From Rhodospirillaceae bacterium (lineage in GTDB: Bacteria > Pseudomonadota > Alphaproteobacteria > Rhodospirillales > Rhodospirillaceae): a stretch of 64,000 bases of DNA. Location of the stretch: assembly GCA_029243545.1 (NCBI GenBank), contig JAQWRV010000013.1, forward strand, positions 124,001 through 188,000. Reading direction: 5' to 3'. How positions within the stretch are numbered: the stretch's first letter is position 1; each line of letters opens with the position of its first letter. The position numbers and the translations under genes were made by a program. Shown piece after piece: positions 17,782-27,042 of this stretch. A model generated the notes under the pieces. It was given only the letters and a program-made list of their open reading frames with translations. It was not told the origin of the DNA and did no database searches.

Positions 17782-17928
17782 AGGGTGTCAAACTCCAGTC
17801 AGAACGTGGGGTCTAATAAGATCGTGGGGGCTGGTAACCCAAGGACGGCCATGGGGCAACCCTTTTGGCCCGTTTCCTAGAGTGAGCGTCAGCGGAACAA
17901 AGGATGCGTCCACATGCTGGGCAAACTA

Positions 17929-17942
17929 TATAGAGGTCTATA
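17929..17942. repeat. Short inverted repeat upstream of the methyltransferase operon
   Basis: TATAGA-GG-TCTATA forms two 6-base arms around a 2-base spacer, about 45 bases before the first start codon of the four-gene operon. It overlaps an AT-rich stretch that could serve as the -10 region, so it is a plausible operator or promoter element. This is a positional guess without a known regulator. Confidence 0.3.
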
Positions 17943-17986
17943 ATTGGCGATTCAAACAGGCTCAGATCACCGCAAAAGGCTAAGTC

Positions 17987-19135
17987 ATGCTACTCCCCCC
18001 GCGTCAAGCAACCCACGGCATAACGCCGGACTGGTCCCACGACGATAAATCCCGGCAAGCTTTTCAACGTACTCTTCGGGAGAATGTGATTCGCAAACTG
18101 TCTAACGGCAGCCGGATTATGTTCGAGAAACGGGTTCAGCCACGCTTTGAGAAGAAACATGGCCGGCCGTTCAAGGATCGCCAGGAAATCAAGGCGGAGA
18201 TGCGCAAAGACTCTTTCTATCAATCCCACCTCAGCATCCAGCGCTCCGCCCAGGAATTGATGTGGGCCTCAGTCACCGTCTCTCTAGACCGCCAGATCGA
18301 CGAGATGAGGGCGCGGGCGAAACAAACGGGAGACACCTTAGGCAGCATGACACTCAACCCGGAGATGCCAATACCGCGTTACATCGATAGTTTGGACATC
18401 CATTGCATGCCCGGCGGATACACCACCGACCTGGGTGACGGTGACATCGCCGCGGGCGCAATCTACGAAAAAGGATCGTATATTTATGGCAGCGGCCGGA
18501 GTGGCCCCAATGGCGACGGGGCCGGCCAATCCATCGTTGATTACCTCAAACGTGAGCGGCCCGGTTTTGCGCCCAAGCGCATACTCGATATGGGTTGCGC
18601 TACCGGCAACAACACACTGCCGTTTTGCGACGCTTATCCTGAAGCAGACGTGCACGGTATTGAGCTCGGCGCCGCACTGTTGCGCTATGGTCATGCCCGC
18701 GCCGAGTCAATGAGTAAGGCCGTTCATTTCAGCCAGCAAAATGCGGAGCACACCAGTTTTGACGATGAGTCTTTCGACCTGGTGGTCTCCTGCATCATCT
18801 TCCATGAGACCTCACGCACCGCTCTTCCAAAAATCATTGCCGAATCTCGCCGCCTGCTGAAACCCTGTGGTATCATGGTGCATCTGGAAGCCGGTCAATT
18901 TGTCAATTTCGATTTATGGCGCCAGGTCGTGTTCGATGCGGAAACCTATAACAACAACGAACCTTTCTGGTCGACCTACCGCGATATGGATTTGGAAAAA
19001 GTCATGGCTGACGCCGGCTGGACTGAAGGGTCGGCGCACTTGCACCTCGAGCCCTTTGGCCATTCACCTGCAACATCGTCAAACAAGGCACAGAAGAACA
19101 TGCAAGGCTTCTGGTTCATGGTAGGACAGAAGTAG
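17987..19135 (+). CDS. Class I methyltransferase with long N-terminal helical domain (pair 1)
   Basis: The 382-residue protein has a helical N-terminal region (residues 20-120), a conserved linker (IPRY...DIHCMPGGY, 129-145) and a Rossmann methyltransferase domain with motif I ILDMGCATG (199-207) and a IIFHETS segment where motif IV is expected. It is a clear paralog of the products at 19522 and 45591. It is first in a tight operon with gaps of 10, 19 and 21 bases, each methyltransferase followed by a small partner. No signal peptide is seen. Substrate unknown; a small hydrophobic metabolite is only a guess. Confidence 0.85.
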   Translation: MLLPPRQATHGITPDWSHDDKSRQAFQRTLRENVIRKLSNGSRIMFEKRVQPRFEKKHGRPFKDRQEIKAEMRKDSFYQSHLSIQRSAQELMWASVTVSLDRQIDEMRARAKQTGDTLGSMTLNPEMPIPRYIDSLDIHCMPGGYTTDLGDGDIAAGAIYEKGSYIYGSGRSGPNGDGAGQSIVDYLKRERPGFAPKRILDMGCATGNNTLPFCDAYPEADVHGIELGAALLRYGHARAESMSKAVHFSQQNAEHTSFDDESFDLVVSCIIFHETSRTALPKIIAESRRLLKPCGIMVHLEAGQFVNFDLWRQVVFDAETYNNNEPFWSTYRDMDLEKVMADAGWTEGSAHLHLEPFGHSPATSSNKAQKNMQGFWFMVGQK

Positions 19136-19145
19136 GAGACGAGCG

Positions 19146-19502
19146 ATGAACCAGGAAAGCAAAGTACGCGTCCCTCAAACCGCCAAAGGGCACCGGCCCA
19201 CGTTTTTCGACGACCCAGTTAATGACCGGCTCACCGCCATGATGATGTCTATGGTGACCGAAATGTGGGTCATGCGGGAGCGGTTAGATTCCATCGAAGC
19301 CTTGGCGGCAGAAAAAGGGGTTTTTCTGACTGAGGAACTGGAGCGGTTTGAACCCAGCCCCGAGCGCGCGGAAGAACGAGAGCGCATGCGCCAAGAGTTT
19401 CTTGACCGCATTTTCTATATTTTCCAGGAAGAGGCGGAAGATACGGACCGCGGCGATACAGAAGACACTTACGAAGAAGCTGTTAATATCAGCGCAAATT
19501 AA
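19146..19502 (+). CDS. Small conserved partner of methyltransferase (pair 1), unknown function
   Basis: This 118-residue protein matches no family I recognise. It is homologous to the proteins at 20770 and 45155: shared features are an aromatic-FDDP motif near residues 20-23, a helix with TEMWVMRERLDSIE (about 38-51), a V/F-x-T-x-E helix start, and a charged helix containing R-I-x-x-I. It is probably all alpha, soluble and acidic at the C-terminus (DTDRGDTEDTYEE). AGGAGA sits well placed before its ATG, ten bases after the methyltransferase stop. Its constant position after a methyltransferase suggests a subunit or substrate-carrier role. Confidence 0.72.
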   Translation: MNQESKVRVPQTAKGHRPTFFDDPVNDRLTAMMMSMVTEMWVMRERLDSIEALAAEKGVFLTEELERFEPSPERAEERERMRQEFLDRIFYIFQEEAEDTDRGDTEDTYEEAVNISAN

Positions 19503-19521
19503 TAAATATTGAGACACCCGA

Positions 19522-20748
19522 ATGGCCAATACGTTACCACCGACCTTTGACCGAACCGGACGGCACGCCCTGACGCCTGCGGTTGATCACGATGAGTTGG
19601 CGCGGTTCAATTTTCTTACCAATCTTAATGTTCACCTGGGACAACAGGTGTCGCCAGGAAACCGGTCGGCCTATGAGAAACGGGTTAAACCTGCATTCAA
19701 AAAAGCAGCTGGACGGGACCCCGAAACGCGACAAGACCTCCGTAAAGCCATGCGCAACGATCCCTACTATCAATTCTGGGCCGCGCTACGCCGCAACACC
19801 ATGGAACAAAGACAGCAGTCGGGCCGCCATGTTGTCTTGAGGCAGCTGGACGACCTCATCGGGAAAGCAAAGTCTTTCAACGATGGGAAAGACACTTTGA
19901 AAATTGATGGCCAGATGAAAGTGCCGCGATACTTGGCAAGGGTCGACAATCATTGCATGCCAGGGAGTTACTACACAGAGGTGGTGGCAGACGACATTCT
20001 GGCAGGCGCCAACTATGAAACCGGATTGTTCGTCACCACAGCCGGCTCCATGTCCTCCAAGGGTGATGGCGGAGGCAGGGCCATTGTCAATTTTGTCAAA
20101 AAGAGTTTCGCGGACTTTAAGCCAAAGCGCATTCTTGATCTTGGCGCGGGCATAGGTGTCAACACCTTGCCGCTAGCAGACGCCTTCCCAGAAGCCGAGG
20201 TCTTCGCGGTAGATGCAGGGGCCCCCATGGTCCGTTGGGGCCATGCGCGCGCGCAGGCTATGGGCTACGACAATGTAAAGTTTATCCATGCTGATGGGGA
20301 TAATCTCGATTTCGAACATGGCAGCTTTGACTGGATTCAAACGACCATGTTCTGGCATGAGACCTCTACAACGGCCATTCAGAGCATGATGAAGAAAATG
20401 TTCGACCTTTTGGCGCCGGGCGGCTTGTTCCTCAATGTTGAGCAGCCCAATTTCAAACCTGACACGCCGCTCTATGATCAGTTCACAAGAGATTGGGACG
20501 CGTGGTACAACAACGAGCCGTTCTGGTCGAAGCTGCATGTGATGGATGTTTTCGAACTTGTGAAAAACGCAGGTTTTGATCCGAGAAAATTATTCGATGG
20601 CGGGACGGAAGCGGATATCGAGCAAGGTCAGTTTCAACCGTGGTCGAGCACCTTGTCGCGCCACAAACATGAGCTCAAAGACAGCGGCGACGTGAAACAC
20701 AATCAATACAAAGGCGAGCGCTGGTACTTGTACGGCGGCTGGAAATAG
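19522..20748 (+). CDS. Class I methyltransferase with long N-terminal helical domain (pair 2)
   Basis: This 408-residue paralog of the product at 17987 aligns end to end: YEKRVKPAFKKAAGRD corresponds to FEKRVQPRFEKKHGRP, then VPRYLARVDNHCMPGSY (134-150), and motif I ILDLGAGIG (204-212) followed by GAPMVRWGHARAQAMG and FWHETST. A tail of about 40 residues (SSTLSRHKHELKD onward) extends the C-terminus. It lies 19 bases after small protein 1. The close pairing suggests tandem duplication of a two-gene unit followed by divergence, perhaps giving two substrate ranges or a heteromeric complex. Confidence 0.85.
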   Translation: MANTLPPTFDRTGRHALTPAVDHDELARFNFLTNLNVHLGQQVSPGNRSAYEKRVKPAFKKAAGRDPETRQDLRKAMRNDPYYQFWAALRRNTMEQRQQSGRHVVLRQLDDLIGKAKSFNDGKDTLKIDGQMKVPRYLARVDNHCMPGSYYTEVVADDILAGANYETGLFVTTAGSMSSKGDGGGRAIVNFVKKSFADFKPKRILDLGAGIGVNTLPLADAFPEAEVFAVDAGAPMVRWGHARAQAMGYDNVKFIHADGDNLDFEHGSFDWIQTTMFWHETSTTAIQSMMKKMFDLLAPGGLFLNVEQPNFKPDTPLYDQFTRDWDAWYNNEPFWSKLHVMDVFELVKNAGFDPRKLFDGGTEADIEQGQFQPWSSTLSRHKHELKDSGDVKHNQYKGERWYLYGGWK

Positions 20749-20769
20749 AAAAACACGAGGGGATGCACC

Positions 20770-21132
20770 ATGACTGAGATTGATGTCAACAAACTGGCTA
20801 ACGCCAAGGCCAAAGGGAAGCGCCCTTATTTCTTTGACGACCCGGCCGTTGAACGGGTGCTTTCCATCACTATGGCCGTTGCAACCGAGCTTGCCGTGAC
20901 TCGGGAACGTTTGGACACCGTCGAACGGCTTTTAGAAGACGGCGTGCCTGTGACGAAAGCCAATATTGATTCCTATCGCCCTGACGATGATGCCGCACAG
21001 GAGCGCCAGCAATGGCATGCTGACTACATCTCCCGCATCCTGCGTATCGTTCATCAGGAGCTTGAGGCCATAGAGAATGAAAGCCTCAACGAGGACTCAG
21101 AGAAGCTGGCCGACAAATACGCCGCGGCCTAG
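20770..21132 (+). CDS. Small conserved partner of methyltransferase (pair 2), unknown function
   Basis: The 120-residue protein shares with the product at 19146 the segments RPYFFDDPAVER (about 18-29) and TELAVTRERLDTVERLL (about 38-54), plus a C-terminal helix ISRILRIVHQELEAIE. It has no cysteines, signal peptide or membrane segment. GAGGGG precedes the ATG. It ends the operon; the next gene, an alpha/beta hydrolase, is convergent and stops ten bases away. Function not known; an accessory subunit is inferred from the repeated gene order. Confidence 0.72.
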   Translation: MTEIDVNKLANAKAKGKRPYFFDDPAVERVLSITMAVATELAVTRERLDTVERLLEDGVPVTKANIDSYRPDDDAAQERQQWHADYISRILRIVHQELEAIENESLNEDSEKLADKYAAA

Positions 21133-21141
21133 CGCTTCAGC

Positions 21142-21936
21142 TCACCCAATATTCATGAGTATATCGACGGTCTCTTGCGGCGCCGTCACCATGAGATCGT
21201 GACCTGTGTCTAGCGTAAGGTAATTCCACTCAGAGTCTTGAGCCGCCATCTCAGCGACTGGATCAGCCACGCCGCCCACCATGCGCGCGCTTTGAAGGCA
21301 CCGGACAAAGGTTTTCGGCACACCAGCCGGTCCGCCGTTTTCGTAGTGAACCGTCTCCATCAGAGTTGGCAGCGGATGCTCGACCAAGTTTTTTTCTATC
21401 CAGTCCTGCAGCGGATGCCCTTCCGGAATGCCAAGAAACTCCATGCTTGCCGTGGCCATGAGGTAGCCGTCCTTTGCCGTCTTCATGCGTTCTTCGCCAA
21501 CACCCGACGGTAGGAATGCCTTTCCGTCGATGGCCAGCACGGCGTCCAGATACACAACATGGCTCAGACGGTCTTTGACTCTATCGGCGACCAGGCTGAC
21601 CACATGACCGGCGTAAGAGTGTCCAACCAGAATAACGTCGTGGAGGTCTTCGAATTCAATGAGATTGACCACATCCGTAACGTGCGTGGTCAGATCCACA
21701 GTCGGATGACGAAGATGGACGCGGTCACCCAGGCCGGTCAGTGATGGCGTGAAGACCATGTGACCGGCGTCGAGCAGGGGCTTGCGGATATCCCGCCAAC
21801 ACCAGCCACCATGCCATGCGCCGTGGATGAGCACGTAGGTCCTCTTATCAGTGGTTAACGCGTGGGCTGATCCAACTCCGAGGTTTGAGGCAAGTGCGGT
21901 TGCGACTGTGGTGGACAGCAGGTCTCGTCTGGTCAT
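21142..21936 (-). CDS. Exported alpha/beta hydrolase (plant methylesterase-like)
   Basis: The 264-residue hydrolase has a Tat-type leader (MTRRDLLSTTVATALASNLG) cleaved near AHA. The mature part shows the oxyanion motif VLIHGAWHGGWCW, nucleophile elbow GHSYAG, and a C-terminal catalytic histidine in LDTGHDLM. This pattern is shared with EstC and the salicylate/jasmonate methylesterases of plants, which cleave carboxyl methyl esters. Sitting next to two methyltransferases, it could cleave a methyl ester in the periplasm, but this link is positional inference only. Confidence 0.88.
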   Translation of the reverse strand: MTRRDLLSTTVATALASNLGVGSAHALTTDKRTYVLIHGAWHGGWCWRDIRKPLLDAGHMVFTPSLTGLGDRVHLRHPTVDLTTHVTDVVNLIEFEDLHDVILVGHSYAGHVVSLVADRVKDRLSHVVYLDAVLAIDGKAFLPSGVGEERMKTAKDGYLMATASMEFLGIPEGHPLQDWIEKNLVEHPLPTLMETVHYENGGPAGVPKTFVRCLQSARMVGGVADPVAEMAAQDSEWNYLTLDTGHDLMVTAPQETVDILMNIG

Positions 21937-22144
21937 AACCCGTCCTTTCTTTATTTCCGCGAAAAAATGGGCGATACCCTATTGCGAACCAAGGGCGAAT
22001 TTCAACATTATATAGTTATGATGAATTTTACCAATGTCCGTGTGGAGATGGCCAAACCATCACCATTTGTTACAGCGGTCTGCTTGACCCTCCATTTACA
22101 TGGGAGCCTTATCTTCCCACTCTGATTAAGAAAGGGGCAACATA

Positions 22145-23212
22145 ATGAATACGGATGCTGCGGCTCAGATGGTGCGGGAAGACGGCACTTACCCAACGGT
22201 TCCACTGCGCAAAGACCGCATTACTGTATCCGTGGTGCAGACAGAAGTGCATGGCGTTCCGGGCGATAATCCGGGACCAGCGCTGGCCGAAAACCTCGAA
22301 TACATGCTGGACAGCATCGATGCGGCTAACGGCTACGGCGGGCCGTGTGATCTATTGCTCTTTCACGAGTTTCCGCTGACCGGATACAGCACCTGGACCC
22401 GGGAACAACACTATGCGGTCTGCCGTGAAGTCCCAGGGCCAGAGACCGAGGCCATTGGCGCCAAAGCAAAACAATATGGCTGCTATATCGCGTTTGGCAC
22501 TTATGCCAAAGATCCTGAGAATTGGCCGGGACATATATTGCATTTGATGGTGCTAATCGGCCCAGAGGGCAATATTGTCGCCAAGCACTGGAAGCAGCGA
22601 AATGTGCGCGGAATGTTTCCCGGCTCAGAACAATTCACCACCAACATTTATGACGTTCACTCCCGCTTCATCGAAATGTATGGCGAGGACGCGGTCATTC
22701 CCGTCGCGCAAACCGACATTGGCAATATCGCCATGTCAGCTGTTCAATTCGAGCCTGAATTGTTTCGCTGCTTTGCCCTCAAAGGTGCCGAGATCATCTG
22801 CCGGGTCGCAACAGGCGGTTTTGAGTATGAGGACATGAGGCTGACGTCCTATCACAACAGCCTGTACACGCTGATCACCAACAACTCCGTAACGATCACT
22901 AAACAGAGTAAAAAGTTTTTCCAAGATACGGCCTACGGCGGACCGGGGCGATCTGCGATCTTCGGTCCACGTGGAGTCGAACTGGCGGTCGCTGGCGCCT
23001 TCGAAACCCAGCGCCGCGTCATCGTACCCATTCGGGAATTCCGGGAAAAACATAGGATCCCCGACGTTCATATGACCCTTTACCGGCCGGTCCTCGACCA
23101 ATACCGGGAGCGCTATGATACGGGTATGAACTTGGACGGCGACCTGCCCAAAGACCGGCGCGATGCCGGCAAACAGTTCGCTGAGAAGGCTCGTTGGATT
23201 CACTATTGGTGA
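22145..23212 (+). CDS. Nitrilase-superfamily protein, amidase/formamidase-like, with Ser at the nucleophile position
   Basis: The 355-residue protein follows the aliphatic amidase/formamidase layout. Catalytic Glu (E75 in LFHEFPLTGYS) and Lys (K150 in KHWKQRN) are present. In the nucleophile segment, the residue aligning with the essential Cys is Ser198 (IAMSAVQFEPELFR, codon TCA); no cysteine lies at that spot. Without Cys normal amide hydrolysis is doubtful, so it may have another reaction or a binding role. It heads an operon with a binding protein, a Rieske oxygenase and two permeases; AAAGGGG precedes the start. Confidence 0.85.
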   Translation: MNTDAAAQMVREDGTYPTVPLRKDRITVSVVQTEVHGVPGDNPGPALAENLEYMLDSIDAANGYGGPCDLLLFHEFPLTGYSTWTREQHYAVCREVPGPETEAIGAKAKQYGCYIAFGTYAKDPENWPGHILHLMVLIGPEGNIVAKHWKQRNVRGMFPGSEQFTTNIYDVHSRFIEMYGEDAVIPVAQTDIGNIAMSAVQFEPELFRCFALKGAEIICRVATGGFEYEDMRLTSYHNSLYTLITNNSVTITKQSKKFFQDTAYGGPGRSAIFGPRGVELAVAGAFETQRRVIVPIREFREKHRIPDVHMTLYRPVLDQYRERYDTGMNLDGDLPKDRRDAGKQFAEKARWIHYW

Positions 23213-23256
23213 GTTGCGGAAACCAAAACAGTCGAATGACGAGAAGGGACTCGAGT

Positions 23257-24834
23257 ATGCGTTTAGCGAGCGGACTTGTATTTGCTGTTATGTTATTATG
23301 CACCGGCGCCGTCTCCGCGGAAATGGTCCTCAACCGTTCCGGCGGCAGCGACCCTTCTTCGCTGGACCCTCAACGCGCCACCGGCAACACAGCCGTTCCT
23401 ATTTTGAACGAATTGTTTGTTGGTCTTGTGACCACAGATGAAAACGGCAAGCTCACCTATGGCCTAGCCGCGAGCCATACGGTGTCCGACGATGGTTTGT
23501 TTTGGGAATATACCTTACGTGACGAATTGAAATGGTCTGACGGTGTGCCATTAACTGCAGAAGACTTTGTGTGGTCACTGCGCCGCCTGATGCTGCCCGA
23601 AACGGCCTCTCGGTACGCACAGTTTTTTTACTCCGTGAAAAACGGCCGACCGGTCAATGGCGGCGACATGCCACCGGAAAGATTTGGCGTGTCGGCACCA
23701 GATTCAAAAACCATCCGCTTTGAATTAATCAACCAAGACCCGCTGTTTGCACAGTCGCTAAACAGTTTTGCCGCGATGCCGTCACCACGGCATAAAATCG
23801 ACGAACTTGGAACGGATTGGACCAAGCCAGGCCAGTTTGTAACAAACGGCGCCTATACCCTTGAAGAATGGGTGCCGGGCACACGGCTCACCCTCAAAAA
23901 GAATCCGAATTTTTACGATGCCGCTAACGTCAAAATCGATACGGTCAACTTCTTCCCGACACAGAATCTAAACACCGTGTTCAATCGGTTTCGTGCCGGT
24001 GAGCTAGATGTCATTCTAAATTTCCCGCCAGACCAGATGGACTGGATCAAGGAAAACTTGGCCGATGAATTGCGGATTGCACCGACTCTCGGGGTTTATT
24101 ACTTCCTCATCAACACCAAGAAGCCACCCTTTGATGATATCCGGGTGCGCAAAGCCCTGGCCCTTGCCTTTGACAAAGAAACGATGATTGACCGGCTGCT
24201 CAATACGGGTGTGGTTCCAGCCTATAGCTTCGTGTCTCCCGTCGTTGATGACTATACGGTCGCCAACGCGTCCATTGCCCATATGCCCATAGCCGACCGC
24301 CTTGTCGAAGCCAAAGCCCTTATGGAAGACGCTGGATACACCCGCGATAATCCGCTGACCTTCGAACTGGCTTACGACACACTGGAAGAAAACCGTAAGA
24401 TTGCTGTTGCCATGAAGTCAATGTGGGGCGCAATAGGTGTCAATGCCGAACTGATGGACACCGAGTTCCGCAACCTCAACCGCAAGGCCCGCACCCGCGA
24501 CTACGACATTATGCGCTGGGCGTGGTTCTCGCCTTTCAACGACGCGGCGGGATATCTCAACCTCATGCGCTCAAACGATCCAAGCAATTACATCGGCTTC
24601 GCCAATGCGGAGTTCGACGCAATCATGAACGCGGTCGGTACAATCTCCGACACCGCGAAACGTAATAAATTGATGCATAAGGCCGAGCAAATTCTGATGG
24701 AAGACTATGCTATGATTCCGATTTATCATTACGTTAGCCGACGTTTGGTGAAAACTTATATCGGCGGCTGGGTCGGTAACGCGCGAAATGCATATAAGGC
24801 ACGATATTTAACGGTGAACCGCCCGAAAGGGTGA
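23257..24834 (+). CDS. ABC transporter solute-binding protein, OppA/MppA type
   Basis: The 525-residue periplasmic protein starts with a signal peptide (LVFAVMLLCTGAVSA). Family features include GGSDPSSLDPQRATGN, LNELFVGLVTTDENG, the DGLFWEYTLRDELKWSDG motif and RKALALAFDKETMIDRLL. It is the OppA branch, which binds oligopeptides or peptide-like solutes. ATG 23257 is preferred over 23194, being preceded by AAGGGA and starting the signal peptide. It lies 44 bases after the nitrilase-fold gene and before a Rieske oxygenase; the membrane partners are the permeases at 26083 and 27039. Confidence 0.92.
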   Translation: MRLASGLVFAVMLLCTGAVSAEMVLNRSGGSDPSSLDPQRATGNTAVPILNELFVGLVTTDENGKLTYGLAASHTVSDDGLFWEYTLRDELKWSDGVPLTAEDFVWSLRRLMLPETASRYAQFFYSVKNGRPVNGGDMPPERFGVSAPDSKTIRFELINQDPLFAQSLNSFAAMPSPRHKIDELGTDWTKPGQFVTNGAYTLEEWVPGTRLTLKKNPNFYDAANVKIDTVNFFPTQNLNTVFNRFRAGELDVILNFPPDQMDWIKENLADELRIAPTLGVYYFLINTKKPPFDDIRVRKALALAFDKETMIDRLLNTGVVPAYSFVSPVVDDYTVANASIAHMPIADRLVEAKALMEDAGYTRDNPLTFELAYDTLEENRKIAVAMKSMWGAIGVNAELMDTEFRNLNRKARTRDYDIMRWAWFSPFNDAAGYLNLMRSNDPSNYIGFANAEFDAIMNAVGTISDTAKRNKLMHKAEQILMEDYAMIPIYHYVSRRLVKTYIGGWVGNARNAYKARYLTVNRPKG

Positions 24835-24897
24835 TGCAGAATCATTTGGACGCCCAGATGGGGCCTAAATTAAGGCCTAAATGAAGGAGAGACAATC

Positions 24898-26040
24898 ATG
24901 CTGATGAACTGCTGGTATGTCGCCGCCGATGCGATAGACGTGACGACGGAGCCTAAGGGCGTTCACATGCTCGGTCAGGACTTAGTGGTGTTCCGCGACT
25001 CAGCTGGGAAAGCCCACTGCTTGAGCGATGTCTGCGTTCACCGTGGTGGCTCATTGTGCCGCGGCAAAGTGGTCGAAGGCACTGTTGAATGCCCATATCA
25101 CGGCTGGCGGTTCGATGGTGCGGGCAATTGTGTTGCAATTCCCTCCCTTGGGCCAGATGCCACCATTCCCAAGCGGGCGCGGATCGACTCCTATCCTGTC
25201 GAAGAGAAATACGGTTGGATCTGGGTGTTTCTTGGTGACGCGCCGGAAGCCGAACGGCCACCAATGCCCGATTATTTCCCTGAGTACGAAGCCTACGAAA
25301 AAGGCGAAACCGACGAATGGGCCTTCGTGCGCGGTAACTTCATATTTGAATGCAACTGGGTCCGCGCCATAGAGAATGGCAGCGATCATACCCACGCCTA
25401 TTTTGTCCATACCGACTTCGGCAGTCCCGATAGCCCCGTAGCGTCCGATTACGACCTTGATATAGATGAAGCTAAAATCGAATCCGTTGGCTATGCAACT
25501 CCAACGAAAAAACGCGGCCTCTGGGCCGAAAAAATCGATGAGAACCGGCCAGACGTTAGAACCATGGTTCATATTAACAAACCGGCGCCATCGATCCGCA
25601 TTGAGATGCATCTCAAACCGCCCATGTGGCAGATGATCGTGTCCGGCTACACACCCATTGATGAAAACCGCACCCGGGTATGGTTTTGCCAGGGCCGGAA
25701 CTTCTTTACCGATCCGAAATATGACGCGGATTCACGCCGCCGTGTTCTTTTGGTGTTTCAAGAAGATGCCAAAGTCATCGACCACATCCGTCCTGCCATG
25801 GTGCCACCTACTTTGTCGGACGAGCTGGCGTTAGAAAATGACAAACACGGCATTGAGTTCCGTAAGTGGGTTAAGTCTCAGGAAGAAATTGGCCGCGCTA
25901 TCGACCTAAAAGCCGCAGAGGACGAAGATGAAATGGTCACGGTCATCCCTTCTCCTGCGCGACACGATGACCCAAAGAATTGGGTGCTTGATCCGGTTGC
26001 CACCAAGAAACCTCGCATCCTGCGAGAAGCTGCTGAATAG
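24898..26040 (+). CDS. Rieske non-heme iron oxygenase, alpha subunit
   Basis: This 380-residue oxygenase has the Rieske [2Fe-2S] ligands C46, H48, C65 and H68 (CVHRGG...CPYHGW) and the mononuclear iron site D163, H166, H171 (ENGSDHTHAYFVH). The domain order is that of phthalate/vanillate-type oxygenases that hydroxylate or demethylate substrates using electrons from a separate reductase. AAGGAGAG lies before the ATG. No reductase is adjacent; the ferredoxin at 17464 is a possible but unproven donor. Being between transport genes, it probably acts on the imported compound. Confidence 0.93.
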   Translation: MLMNCWYVAADAIDVTTEPKGVHMLGQDLVVFRDSAGKAHCLSDVCVHRGGSLCRGKVVEGTVECPYHGWRFDGAGNCVAIPSLGPDATIPKRARIDSYPVEEKYGWIWVFLGDAPEAERPPMPDYFPEYEAYEKGETDEWAFVRGNFIFECNWVRAIENGSDHTHAYFVHTDFGSPDSPVASDYDLDIDEAKIESVGYATPTKKRGLWAEKIDENRPDVRTMVHINKPAPSIRIEMHLKPPMWQMIVSGYTPIDENRTRVWFCQGRNFFTDPKYDADSRRRVLLVFQEDAKVIDHIRPAMVPPTLSDELALENDKHGIEFRKWVKSQEEIGRAIDLKAAEDEDEMVTVIPSPARHDDPKNWVLDPVATKKPRILREAAE

Positions 26041-26082
26041 CACGCGGCAACAAACGAACGTAAAGAGAGCGGTCAAAAGATC

Positions 26083-27042
26083 ATGACAAGTTTTGCGCTG
26101 CGTCGCCTACTGATCGCGGCGCCAACGCTGTTCATAATCATAACGCTTTCGTTTTTCTTGATGCACTGGGCACCTGGCGGGCCGTTTGACGCTGAGGCTT
26201 CTCTTGAGCCAGAGGTTATTGCCAATCTGCAAGCCGCCTACGACTTGGATAAGCCGGTCGCGATTCAATACGGGCTTTATCTGGGCAAGGTCTTACGCGG
26301 CGATTTCGGGCCTTCCATCGTCTACATCGACCGTACCGTGTCAGAGTTGCTGGCTATTGGCCTTCCCGTCAGTTTGAGGCTTGGCCTTTCGGCCATGCTT
26401 CTCGCTATTTTGATAGGCGGTAGCTTCGGTATCCTTGCGGCTCTAAAAAAGAACTCTTCGGCTGACTACGCCGTCATGTCCATGGCGATGACAGGCATTG
26501 CGGTGCCCAGCTTTGTCATGGCGCCGCTGATGAGTTTGATCTTCGGTGTTATATTAAAAATCCTGCCCGTGGCCACACTTGAACCCCGCGGCAGTTTGGC
26601 CGAGGCTATCCCTGCCCTCGCGCCGATCACACCGTACATCATGCCGGTGATCGCTTTGGCCTTGCCGCAAATTGCCATCCTCGCCCGGCTCACCCGCGGC
26701 TCCATGATCGAAACCCTGCGGCAGAATTATATTCGCACGGCCCGGGCAAAAGGTTTGGCGAGCCGCAACGTGGTGTGGGCTCATGCCCTAAAGGCAGCCG
26801 CCTTGCCGGTGGTCAGCTATCTCGGCCCTGCCGTCGCCTCGGTTGTTACTGGATCCATTGTCATCGAGCAGATATTTCAGCTTCCGGGCATGGGACGATT
26901 CTTCATTCAAGGCGCGCTCAACCGCGATTACCCGCTGGTCCTCGGCATCGTTATCGTCTACGCGGTGGCAGTGATCATTCTCAACATGATTGTCGACTTG
27001 CTCTATGGCGTGCTCGACCCCAAAGTGAAGAGGCACGCATGA
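26083..27042 (+). CDS. ABC transporter permease, DppB/OppB type
   Basis: The 319-residue inner-membrane protein has six predicted transmembrane segments, starting with LRRLLIAAPTLFIIITLSFF, and the ATPase-coupling EAA loop (RTARAKGLASRNVVWAHALKAA). The IVIEQIFQLPGMG motif near the C-terminus is standard for DppB/OppB. It ends with ATGA overlapping the second permease's start. It should pair with the OppA-like protein upstream. No ATPase gene follows. Confidence 0.94.
   Translation: MTSFALRRLLIAAPTLFIIITLSFFLMHWAPGGPFDAEASLEPEVIANLQAAYDLDKPVAIQYGLYLGKVLRGDFGPSIVYIDRTVSELLAIGLPVSLRLGLSAMLLAILIGGSFGILAALKKNSSADYAVMSMAMTGIAVPSFVMAPLMSLIFGVILKILPVATLEPRGSLAEAIPALAPITPYIMPVIALALPQIAILARLTRGSMIETLRQNYIRTARAKGLASRNVVWAHALKAAALPVVSYLGPAVASVVTGSIVIEQIFQLPGMGRFFIQGALNRDYPLVLGIVIVYAVAVIILNMIVDLLYGVLDPKVKRHA

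Noticed and set aside
22084-22114. TTGACC and TTATCT as a promoter before the nitrilase-fold gene
   Set aside because: The spacing is 19 bases and the -10 match is weak; not strong enough to list.
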